Both the position numbers and the translations under genes were made by a program. From Methanosarcinaceae archaeon (GTDB lineage: Archaea; Halobacteriota; Methanosarcinia; Methanosarcinales; Methanosarcinaceae), in contig JAQVBP010000180.1 in the NCBI GenBank assembly GCA_028690255.1, positions 1-5,188 on the forward strand: a stretch of DNA of 5,188 nt, written 5' to 3'. This document shows positions 1-5,188 of the stretch, one piece after another; the first letter of the stretch is position 1, and every line of letters begins with the position of its first letter. Under the pieces are notes generated by a model. The model was not told the origin of the DNA. It saw only the letters and a list, made by a program, of their open reading frames with translations, and ran no database searches.

Positions 1-51
1 CATGTAATTTTGAAAATATGTGAAGTGTTTATCTTAGAATAATAACGGTAT

Positions 52-55
52 GGAG
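52..55 (+). promoter_or_regulatory. Shine-Dalgarno site of the S-layer-family gene
   Basis: GGAG lies seven bases before the ATG at 63, the normal spacing, and fixes that start in front of a good signal peptide. No convincing TATA box is visible in positions 1-51. TTTATCTT at 28-35 would place the transcript start too close to the ATG to keep this site. The promoter is therefore probably beyond the left edge, or is the weak AAAATATG at 13-20. Confidence 0.7.
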
Positions 56-62
56 ATATTAA

Positions 63-2687
63 ATGAATATTTACAAAAATTTAACAAAAATGTTAACCTG
101 TTTTCTGCTGCTCGGCTTGCTCTGCACGGCGGCCTCAGCGAAGTCGAGCACAGGGGACCGGATCTGGGACGGAAATAACCAGAGCAAAGACTATACCTGG
201 AATTATCTGAGTTACTCGGGTTTTTACTATGACCTTGACTCCGGGCTCGGTTCCGAAGAAATGGAAATAAAGGATATAAAAGATAGAAGTATTGGAGAAG
301 GGGATCTCATATACACCACAAAGCCAATTGATACCGATTTCGAGTTTAGTAAATGGAACTCCTATCAGGTCATTGGTTTCATGGCCGAAAAATACTTTGC
401 AGGCTACTCCGGAAAAAACACTACATTTGTTGATAAGGATGTCAGTTTGATAAAAGAAGGAGTCCTTTCCAAAGTACTTATAGACAGTGACGACAAAAAA
501 TCCGTATCTACCGGGGCTGCTCTGGTGCTTGAAGAAGGTTACTCTCTTTGTATAGCCGAAGTGGATGTAAACGGGGAAAACGTCTGGATTCAACTTAAAA
601 AAGACGGCAAAGTAATAAGTGACGGTTTTGTTCGTGGCAATCAGGACTATATTTATGAAAAGGATCTCGGAGACGCCGAAGATGTGCCGGTCATTATCGT
701 CCGTTTCGGAAGCGTCTTCGCAGGCTCGGAGTCAACCGCAACCTTCATTGAAGGCATTTTCCAGATCTCGGACGAATGTATAGAGATTGAAAATGGACAA
801 ACCTTCGGAAAAATGAAAATAAGCTCCGTAACCAGCAGTAAAATCGAAATGGAAAACGAGGACGACATTTCCCTTAAAAATGGTGCCACTGTTGATATCA
901 TGGGCAAACTCAAGATCAGGGTGGCCGACGATAACGACCTGAGGTTTGCCCCGTTCGTTGACATGTCCGAAGCCGGAATCTATGAACTTCGGGGAACCGT
1001 CTACGACAAAGACGCAGAAAATCCCGTACTTAAATGGACTCCTCTAAACTTCGAAGGCTTCTATTACAATATCGATGAAGGGATAGGCACTGAAGAGCTG
1101 ACGATAGAAGACCTTAAAGGCAGTAAAATCCCCAAAAGGGAACTGGTATATTCCACAAAACCCCAGGAAGTGGAATTCGAGTGCAGTAAATGGGACAATT
1201 TCCAGGTAATCGGTTTCATGGCCGAGAAGTACTTTGCAGGCTACTCCGGGGAAACCACATCCGACGATATCACCAGCAAGGACATAAGCCTCCTTTCGGA
1301 TAACACCCTCTCAAAGGTCCTGATCGATAACGACGACAAAATGTCTGTCTATACCGGCTCTTCTCTGGAACTTGAAGATGGCTATTCCATAAAAATCCAG
1401 GAAGTTGACGTTAAAGGTGAAAAAATCTGGGTCCAGCTTGAAAAGGATGGAAAAGTTGTAGACGATGGTTTTCTCTCTTCAAAAGATACTTACATCTACA
1501 AAACAGACATCGGGGAAGCCGAAGATATCCCCGTGATCCTTGTCTATTTCGAAAGCGTTTTTGCAGGTTCGGAAACCAATGCCGTGTTTGTCAATGGAAT
1601 CTTCCAGATCTCCGAAAAAGGGGTCCAGATTGAAGACGGAGAAAGCTTCGGAGAAATGGAAGTCTCAGAAGTGAGCAAAAGCGGAATCGAAATGAAAAAT
1701 GAAGAAGACATTTCTCTAAGCGAAGGCGACGACATCAGTATCATGAACAATATCAAGTTCAGAGTTGCAGATCCGGATAATGGTAACGACCTCAGGTTCT
1801 ATCCCTTTGTCGAGATAGATACCAAAGGAAGCGAGGACTCGGCTCGGAAACTTGAGATAAACGTGCCGGCTGGAATCTACCTGGACAGCAGCTTTAAGAT
1901 CAAAGTTACAGCCGAGGACGGTTCCGTAGAAGACGTAACCTTAAAACTTGACGGAGAGCTCATCGGAAATACCAATGCGGACGGGATACTGAGCTTTACT
2001 CCGGAGACCCGCGGGACTTTTAAGCTTTCCGCAGAAAAGGAGGACTACAGCGGGGCCAGTAAAAGTATCGAGGTTCTGGACCCGAAAGAAAGTCTGAGCA
2101 TCAGTGTTTCCCCGAACGAAGTCTATGAGGGGGATACTGTCAGCATTGAGGTCGTAAAAGCAATTGGTGGAGAGCCTGTCGAAGGAGCTGAGGTCACCCT
2201 TGACGGGGATTCCATTGGCAGAACCGGAACCGACGGGAAGCTTAGCTCTACCCTCACAAAAACCGGAAACGTACAGATCAGCGCCACAGGAGATGGTTTT
2301 GAGTCCAAAAGCATAAGTCTGCATGTGGGGGCTCTTGAGGCAAAATTCGTGTTCTCCGAGCTTGTAATCAATCCGACTGAAGCAAAAACAGGAAAGGATG
2401 CCACAATCTCTGTCAAAGCCACAAACACGGGCAATGCAGCAGGAGAATATAATGCGGAACTGCTTGTGAACGGGAATGTAAAGGATTCCAGAACAATAAG
2501 CCTTGAACCCTCGGAAAACAAGACCATTGAATTTACCCACGCTGAGGCCGAAGAAGGGAGCTATAAGGTTCAGGTCGGAGACCAGACCGCAAGCTACGAA
2601 GTTGTGAAATCCCTTCCCTTTATAGGGGCTCCTCTGAGCCTGGCAGTCCTCCTGGTGGCTTTTGTGCTGCTGAGAAAGAAAGACTGA
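63..2687 (+). CDS. S-layer-family cell-surface protein with two tandem DUF1608 domains, beta-sandwich stalk and C-terminal membrane anchor
   Basis: Probable structural or accessory component of the protein lattice covering the cell. The start at 63 is backed by GGAG at 52-55, seven bases upstream. Residues 1-26 form a signal peptide (Lys-rich start, hydrophobic core 11-22, likely cleavage after Ala-Ser-Ala26). Two homologous S-layer domains follow (about 46-300 and 325-585), sharing GFYY, SKW and a long block around QVIGFMAEKYFAGYSG. Three beta-rich modules come next: about 596-672 and 677-755 are related to each other, and 758-848 resembles a CARDB-type adhesion domain. A single hydrophobic helix (about 853-870) followed by RKKD anchors the C-terminus. 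N-glycosylation sequons lie at N39, N119 and N819. The mature chain has three cysteines (163, 238, 374). Family knowledge: typical Methanosarcina S-layer proteins have the same two domains plus a short tether, so this one is longer by the added modules. Whether it is the major lattice protein or a minor paralogue cannot be told from sequence. The S-layer family call is strong; the exact role is inference. Confidence 0.93.
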   Translation: MNIYKNLTKMLTCFLLLGLLCTAASAKSSTGDRIWDGNNQSKDYTWNYLSYSGFYYDLDSGLGSEEMEIKDIKDRSIGEGDLIYTTKPIDTDFEFSKWNSYQVIGFMAEKYFAGYSGKNTTFVDKDVSLIKEGVLSKVLIDSDDKKSVSTGAALVLEEGYSLCIAEVDVNGENVWIQLKKDGKVISDGFVRGNQDYIYEKDLGDAEDVPVIIVRFGSVFAGSESTATFIEGIFQISDECIEIENGQTFGKMKISSVTSSKIEMENEDDISLKNGATVDIMGKLKIRVADDNDLRFAPFVDMSEAGIYELRGTVYDKDAENPVLKWTPLNFEGFYYNIDEGIGTEELTIEDLKGSKIPKRELVYSTKPQEVEFECSKWDNFQVIGFMAEKYFAGYSGETTSDDITSKDISLLSDNTLSKVLIDNDDKMSVYTGSSLELEDGYSIKIQEVDVKGEKIWVQLEKDGKVVDDGFLSSKDTYIYKTDIGEAEDIPVILVYFESVFAGSETNAVFVNGIFQISEKGVQIEDGESFGEMEVSEVSKSGIEMKNEEDISLSEGDDISIMNNIKFRVADPDNGNDLRFYPFVEIDTKGSEDSARKLEINVPAGIYLDSSFKIKVTAEDGSVEDVTLKLDGELIGNTNADGILSFTPETRGTFKLSAEKEDYSGASKSIEVLDPKESLSISVSPNEVYEGDTVSIEVVKAIGGEPVEGAEVTLDGDSIGRTGTDGKLSSTLTKTGNVQISATGDGFESKSISLHVGALEAKFVFSELVINPTEAKTGKDATISVKATNTGNAAGEYNAELLVNGNVKDSRTISLEPSENKTIEFTHAEAEEGSYKVQVGDQTASYEVVKSLPFIGAPLSLAVLLVAFVLLRKKD
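198..962 (+). repeat. S-layer domain copy 1 (DUF1608-type), residues about 46-300
   Basis: First half of an internal protein duplication. It runs from WNYLSYSGFYY to LRFAPFVDM. The best conserved block in both protein and DNA is around 373-418, encoding VIGFMAEKYFAGYSG, which recurs almost unchanged at 1209-1250. This copy has an N-glycosylation sequon at N119 and cysteines at 163 and 238 that copy 2 lacks. Domain boundaries are by eye. Confidence 0.85.
1035..1817 (+). repeat. S-layer domain copy 2 (DUF1608-type), residues about 325-585
   Basis: Second half of the internal duplication, from WTPLNFEGFYY to LRFYPFVEI. By eye more than half of its residues match copy 1, with matching blocks TKP, SKW, SKVLID, EDIPVI, SVFAGSE and GIFQIS. 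It has its own cysteine at 374 where copy 1 has Phe, and it lacks the two cysteines of copy 1. The divergence suggests an old duplication typical of the family and not a recent one. Confidence 0.85.
1848..2327 (+). repeat. Two related Ig/PEGA-like stalk modules, residues about 596-672 and 677-755
   Basis: The two adjacent modules share the pattern LDG-x-x-IG-x-T-x-x-DG-x-L-S (residues 629-644 and 713-728), followed by a shared turn and strand ending in LSA or ISA. This pattern is common in extracellular carboxypeptidase-regulatory-like or PEGA-like beta-sandwiches. They probably act as spacers holding the two S-layer domains away from the membrane. Fold assignment is inference from the strand pattern. 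Confidence 0.6.
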
Positions 2688-2724
2688 ATAATGGAAAATA
2701 TATAATATATTGTATAGAATTTAT

Positions 2725-2759
2725 TGAGATGAGTAAATTCCTCATCTTACTCTTTTTTT
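2725..2759 (+). terminator. Stem-loop plus T-run terminator after the S-layer-family gene
   Basis: AGATGAG (2727-2733) pairs with CTCATCT (2741-2747) across a seven-base loop, extendable to 2725/2749 through one G-U pair. The T-rich tract at 2751-2759 follows directly. It lies 38 bases after the stop codon and upstream of the next promoter, where a terminator is expected. Archaeal termination depends mainly on the U tract, so the stem may be secondary. An AT-only inverted repeat (2697-2711) lies just upstream and is probably compositional. Confidence 0.6.
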
Positions 2760-2814
2760 ACTTATTGTGTTTCTTGAATCCTGGACCTTCTACAATAGTT
2801 TTTGAATCAAATGT

Positions 2815-2822
2815 TTTATATA
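2815..2822 (+). promoter_or_regulatory. TATA box for the 222-residue gene
   Basis: TTTATATA is an exact match to the archaeal TATA consensus. It is preceded by the A-rich stretch ATCAAATG (2806-2813), which could serve as the TFB recognition element. With the usual spacing of about 25 bases, transcription would start near 2843-2848. That leaves a leader of roughly 30 bases that includes the ribosome site at 2861. A second AT-rich candidate, TTTTTATAAAAA (2826-2837), lies inside the adjoining palindrome and would give a shorter leader. Confidence 0.65.
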
Positions 2823-2840
2823 CCATTTTTATAAAAATGG
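2823..2840. promoter_or_regulatory. Perfect 18-bp palindrome, candidate operator
   Basis: CCATTTTTATAAAAATGG reads the same on both strands: two nine-base arms with no spacer and no mismatch. It starts on the base after the TATA box and ends just before the predicted transcript start. A dimeric regulator bound here would block polymerase or TBP/TFB, as many archaeal repressors do. The AT-rich core makes chance symmetry more likely, but the flanking CC and GG pairs argue for selection. No cognate regulator lies in the window. Confidence 0.45.
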
Positions 2841-2860
2841 GAGGCAGATTTCAATCAAAA

Positions 2861-2865
2861 AGGAG
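2861..2865 (+). promoter_or_regulatory. Shine-Dalgarno site of the 222-residue gene
   Basis: AGGAG lies eight bases before the ATG at 2874 and supports that start over any internal Met. The other G-rich stretch upstream (GGGAGG, 2839-2844) is too far from the ATG to act as the ribosome site. Confidence 0.75.
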
Positions 2866-2873
2866 TAACACCC

Positions 2874-3542
2874 ATGCAAAACAGCCTCTCTCCCTCAAAA
2901 AATCCGGAACAGCCCATTAAACAATCCAAAGAAATACAAAATATACAATTGCCTGAAAACTGTTCCGAACTTGATGAAATAAACAAACTTACTGAAGAGT
3001 CCGGCCCCGGAGAACTGATTTCCGCAGCCCTGAAGGCATACCGGAAACTCCAGAAACAAAACCCGGGTGAAGCCCTCGAAGAGTTAAAAATGGCCCTCCT
3101 CAAACAGATCAAGGAAGAAGCCGAAGATGCCCCTTTCTATCGAACCTATCCGGACATAGCCCCGGCCGTCTTTGAATTTTGGGCCGAAGCCGAGTCCTTT
3201 GAAGCCTCCAATGAATATCTTCAAAAAACGCTCTACGGGATGCCGTACAATGCTCTCGAACTCCTCTACTGCTATCGGAACAAAGAGGGAGGGAGCCTTG
3301 ACGACCCGGAAGCTCTCAGGAAAGATCCTGCCCTGCTTTTCGGAGAACAGGAATACGCAGCTCTTGCAAAAGTAATGAAACCGGCTCTTGTTTTCCGGGC
3401 CCTCCACCTCGTTCGGGCCATCAAAAAAATGAATGTGCTTGGGGCCGGGGTCGCCGAAGTTGGGGCTGAAAAGGGGGATGCGATTGATTTTGAACTGATC
3501 GAGGAACTTATTTCGGGCCAGTTTATGAAGATTTACGGGTAA
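2874..3542 (+). CDS. Uncharacterised 222-residue soluble, probably helical protein
   Basis: I do not recognise this protein or any catalytic motif in it. The start at 2874 has a good ribosome site and a strong TATA box upstream. Residues 1-30 are polar and Pro/Gln/Lys-rich, likely disordered. Residues 31-83 are highly charged and helical (Glu/Lys-rich, ELISAALKAYRKLQ, ALEELKMALLKQIKEE). The core, about 85-185, is rich in aromatic residues: PFYRTYPDIAPAVFEFWAEAE, the YGMPYNALELLYCYRNKEGG stretch, then ALVFRALHLVRAIKKM. Residues 186-200 are Gly/Ala-rich, and an acidic helix closes the chain. There is no signal peptide or membrane segment, and the only cysteines are 30 and 133, so a cytoplasmic location is likely. 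Codon use resembles its neighbours, with no sign of foreign origin. It appears monocistronic, between a terminator and a convergent gene. A lineage-specific regulatory or adaptor protein is possible but unsupported. Confidence 0.85.
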   Translation: MQNSLSPSKNPEQPIKQSKEIQNIQLPENCSELDEINKLTEESGPGELISAALKAYRKLQKQNPGEALEELKMALLKQIKEEAEDAPFYRTYPDIAPAVFEFWAEAESFEASNEYLQKTLYGMPYNALELLYCYRNKEGGSLDDPEALRKDPALLFGEQEYAALAKVMKPALVFRALHLVRAIKKMNVLGAGVAEVGAEKGDAIDFELIEELISGQFMKIYG

Positions 3543-3684
3543 TTTATTTTAGGGTTGGGGATATCTGTGGGAAGGGAGACTTTCTTAATTTTGGTCTGGG
3601 GAACAATTATTTTGTCATAAAGCCGACGAACTAAAAGAAAAACTCACAGAAAAATACGAACTCGATAAATCTAAAAGGGGATGA
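3543..3684 (+). pseudogene. Possible frameshifted 3' remnant of an unidentified gene
   Basis: The spacer after the 222-residue gene reads as protein in two successive frames. From about 3542 one frame gives a stop-free stretch ending near 3622 in GNNYFVIK. After a one-base shift, the frame from 3616 gives KADELKEKLTEKYELDKSK and stops with TGA at 3682. The charged, helix-like second part has the composition of a real C-terminus, yet no start codon or ribosome site precedes either part. I cannot name the parent family. Both open stretches are short, so chance is a serious alternative. Confidence 0.3.
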
Positions 3685-3703
3685 GAGCCCGAAAAAGAGC
3701 TCT
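3684..3703 (-). terminator. Weak stem-loop in the convergent spacer, possible terminator for the MATE gene
   Basis: AGAGC (3684-3688) pairs with GCTCT (3699-3703) across a ten-base loop. On the minus strand this follows the MATE stop codon by about ten bases. T-rich tracts come after it in that direction (the complement of about 3629-3655 and 3673-3676), as expected for archaeal U-tract termination. The stem alone is weak, so the T tracts are the better evidence. No comparable hairpin serves the 222-residue gene, which may end in the T-rich stretch around 3581-3592. Confidence 0.35.
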
Positions 3704-3711
3704 AATTTAAA

Positions 3712-5085
3712 TCATGTTTTCCCCATTTCCCTTTTTTTCCTTTTTTCAAAACTCCTGTACTCCCTGAACAGCAACCAGGCCGCCAGCCCGAAAGACAGGA
3801 TGTCCGAAATCGGAAAGGAGACCCATATTCCGTTGAGCCCGTAAAAGCGGGGCAGCACCAGAATGAGCGGGAGCAGGAAAAGGAGCTGCCGGGCCAGGGA
3901 CAGGAAAAAAGCCGGCCGGGCCTTTCCGAGAGCCTGAAAGACGGTCGTCCCGACTATCTGGAAACCAATAACAGGAAGCCCCAGCACGATAATCTTCATG
4001 GCATTTGTCCCGACAGCCGTAAGTTCGGCATCCGGGCTGAAAATCGGCAGGATGTACTCCGGGAAAAGGAAAAGGACGAGAAACCCCAGGAGGGAAAAGA
4101 GTGTGCTCACTTTCAAAGACAGTTTTACGGACTCGATTATCCTCGAAAATTGTTTTGCTCCGTAGTTATAACCTACAATCGGCTGCAAGCCAAAGGAAAT
4201 CCCGAGCATGGGAAGGAAGATAAACAGGAAAAGACGGTGGATTATCCCGAAGGCGGCAATCGAGACGTCCCCTCCGTAGTTCCCGAGGGCGTGGTTTACG
4301 AAAATCATCATGAAGCTGTTTGAGCCCTCGATGATGAACGGGCCGAGCCCTATGGCCAGAATTTCTTTGCAGATTGCAGGGTCCGGTTTCAGGCTTTCCG
4401 GCCTGAAGGAAACGGATCCTTTTCCCCTGAGAAAGTAGCTCAAAAGAAAAGCCGTAGATGCAGACTGGGCAAGCACTGTGGCGATTGCGGCTCCTTTTAC
4501 TCCCATCCCGAAACCAAAGATAAAGACCGGGTCTAAAAGGATGTTCAGGCCGGCTCCGAGGAACATGGCAAACATGGCAAACCGGGCGTTGCCCTCGGCT
4601 CTCACAAGATCCTCGGTGGATATCCCGAGGGTGAAAATGACCGTTCCCAGCATGATGACCTGAAGGTATTCCCTCGCGTAAGGAAGAATTCCCTCAGTGG
4701 CCCCGAAAAGGACAAGGAGAGGGTCAAGGCAGAGAAGCCCAAAACAGGAATAGGCCAGCCCCAGGAAGACGGCCAGAGAAAATACGGTTCCAAGCGTCTT
4801 TTCGGCTTTTTTGAGATTTTTTGCCCCAAGAGCTCTCGAAATAATGGATGCTCCCCCTACCCCGAGCCCGATGGAGATTCCCATTGCCAGCATGTATATG
4901 GGAAATGCAATCACAAGTCCCCCAATGGCCGGGATACTCGCATCACCCAGGCCCTGGCCCACGAAGATTGTGTCCACTATGTTATAACAGGCGTAAACGA
5001 GCATCCCTATGATAGAAGGAGCCGAGAGTTTGAAGAGGAGTTTGTCTATTTTCTCCGTGCCTAAAAATTTGCTGTTTTCGTGCAT
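3712..5085 (-). CDS. MATE-family multidrug/metabolite exporter, MepA-like
   Basis: A 457-residue integral membrane antiporter, expected to expel cationic drugs or metabolites in exchange for protons or sodium ions. Length and about 12 hydrophobic helices fit the family, arranged as two six-helix halves (about 20-220 and 240-440). Motifs in order: NIVDTIFVGQGLG in helix 1 (Asp38), SRALGAKNLKKAEKTLG in the loop near 83-99, RAEGNARFAMFAMFLGAGLN then LLDPVFIFGFGMGVKGAAIAT (Asp185), QPIVGYNYGAKQ (301-312) opening the second half, and FQALGKARPA (383-392). By motif position, Asp38 and Asp185 match the acidic residues linked to ion coupling in archaeal MATE structures. The VKGAAIAT and QPIVGYNYGA motifs point to the MepA/DinF-like branch over classical NorM. 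The C-terminus is a basic tail (RKKREMGK). The gene is complete with no frameshift. Substrate and coupling ion cannot be read from sequence, and no adjacent regulator is visible. Confidence 0.93.
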   Translation of the reverse strand: MHENSKFLGTEKIDKLLFKLSAPSIIGMLVYACYNIVDTIFVGQGLGDASIPAIGGLVIAFPIYMLAMGISIGLGVGGASIISRALGAKNLKKAEKTLGTVFSLAVFLGLAYSCFGLLCLDPLLVLFGATEGILPYAREYLQVIMLGTVIFTLGISTEDLVRAEGNARFAMFAMFLGAGLNILLDPVFIFGFGMGVKGAAIATVLAQSASTAFLLSYFLRGKGSVSFRPESLKPDPAICKEILAIGLGPFIIEGSNSFMMIFVNHALGNYGGDVSIAAFGIIHRLFLFIFLPMLGISFGLQPIVGYNYGAKQFSRIIESVKLSLKVSTLFSLLGFLVLFLFPEYILPIFSPDAELTAVGTNAMKIIVLGLPVIGFQIVGTTVFQALGKARPAFFLSLARQLLFLLPLILVLPRFYGLNGIWVSFPISDILSFGLAAWLLFREYRSFEKRKKREMGKT

Positions 5086-5095
5086 TTTGAAAGGG

Positions 5096-5099
5096 CCTC
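5096..5099 (-). promoter_or_regulatory. Shine-Dalgarno site of the MATE gene
   Basis: On the minus strand GAGG lies ten bases before the ATG at 5085, slightly long but usable. No closer purine-rich site exists, and the protein from this ATG begins with the hydrophilic leader usual before helix 1 in MATE proteins, which supports the start. Confidence 0.5.
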
Positions 5100-5152
5100 G
5101 TTTATGAATATATGGAATTTTAAATAAGTAAGAATTCCTCGTAAGCAGGGAA

Positions 5153-5162
5153 GGTATAAAGC
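5153..5162 (-). promoter_or_regulatory. Possible TATA box of the MATE gene
   Basis: The minus strand reads GCTTTATACC, preceded by the A-rich CAAAAAT. A start about 25 bases downstream (near 5131) would give a leader of roughly 45 bases that keeps the ribosome site. A competing AT-rich site, TTATTTAAAA at 5118-5127, would start transcription almost on top of the ribosome site and is less likely. The match to consensus is only partial. Confidence 0.3.
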
Positions 5163-5188
5163 ATTTTTGCAGGGTAATTATTTTTAAA

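Noticed and set aside
1..20. Partly symmetric ATTTTGAAAAT stretch with CAT/ATG ends upstream of the S-layer-family gene
   Set aside because: The outer arms fall out of register with the inner ones, so there is no true palindrome beyond five AT pairs.
135..593. 152-codon antisense open frame under the S-layer-family gene
   Set aside because: It lies wholly within a well-supported gene, has no ribosome site and no recognisable protein features. It and the other antisense frames under this gene (for example 1941-2540) are explained by composition.
2697..2711. AT-only inverted repeat AATATAT-A-ATATATT
   Set aside because: Seven-base arms made only of A and T in an AT-rich spacer are likely by chance. 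It sits before the terminator, where a promoter role is unlikely.
2729..2920. 63-codon open frame on the plus strand between the first two genes
   Set aside because: It begins inside the terminator stem, runs through the TATA box and palindrome, has no ribosome site and overlaps the start of the better-supported 222-residue gene in another frame.
4478..4829. Open frames overlapping the MATE gene in other frames
   Set aside because: They are rich in Pro, Ser and Arg as expected from off-frame reading of a hydrophobic membrane protein, and lack start signals.
1..5188. tRNA, rRNA, CRISPR array, insertion sequence or attachment site
   Set aside because: I found no repeated spacer array, cloverleaf, transposase motif or paired terminal repeats on either strand. 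The only large repeats are the protein-level duplications in the S-layer-family gene.

Overview
The window looks like a chromosomal segment of a methanogenic archaeon of the Methanosarcinales, most likely Methanosarcina or a close relative. The main reason is the first gene. It encodes a secreted protein with two tandem copies of the Methanosarcina-type S-layer domain (DUF1608 / S-layer-related duplication domain), which is largely confined to that group. Other signs agree: an archaeal TATA box, Shine-Dalgarno sites of the GGAG type, AT-rich spacers between moderately GC-rich genes, and a T-rich terminator. This assignment rests on recognising families by eye, not on a search.

Layout. Positions 63-2687 (+) hold an 874-residue S-layer-family protein: signal peptide, two S-layer domains, three beta-sandwich stalk modules and one C-terminal membrane anchor. 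A stem-loop followed by a T run at 2725-2759 ends this unit. Next come a strong TATA box (2815-2822), a perfect 18-bp palindrome abutting it (2823-2840) and a Shine-Dalgarno site. These precede a 222-residue, soluble, probably all-helical protein of unknown function (2874-3542, +). The 169-bp convergent spacer that follows carries what looks like the frameshifted tail of a lost gene (about 3543-3684) and a weak stem-loop. A 12-helix MATE-family exporter lies on the minus strand (3712-5085). Its start, Shine-Dalgarno site and possible promoter lie in the last 103 bases.

How the genes relate. Each of the three genes appears to be its own transcription unit: the first two are separated by a terminator plus promoter, and the second and third converge. 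Nothing in the sequence ties them into one pathway. The first acts at the cell envelope, the third is an inner-membrane drug/metabolite exporter, and the middle one is an unassigned cytoplasmic protein. The points most worth following are the palindrome at the middle gene's promoter, the long stalk and unusual C-terminal tail of the S-layer protein, and the gene remnant. I see no clear sign of a new multigene system, mobile element, CRISPR array or RNA gene.
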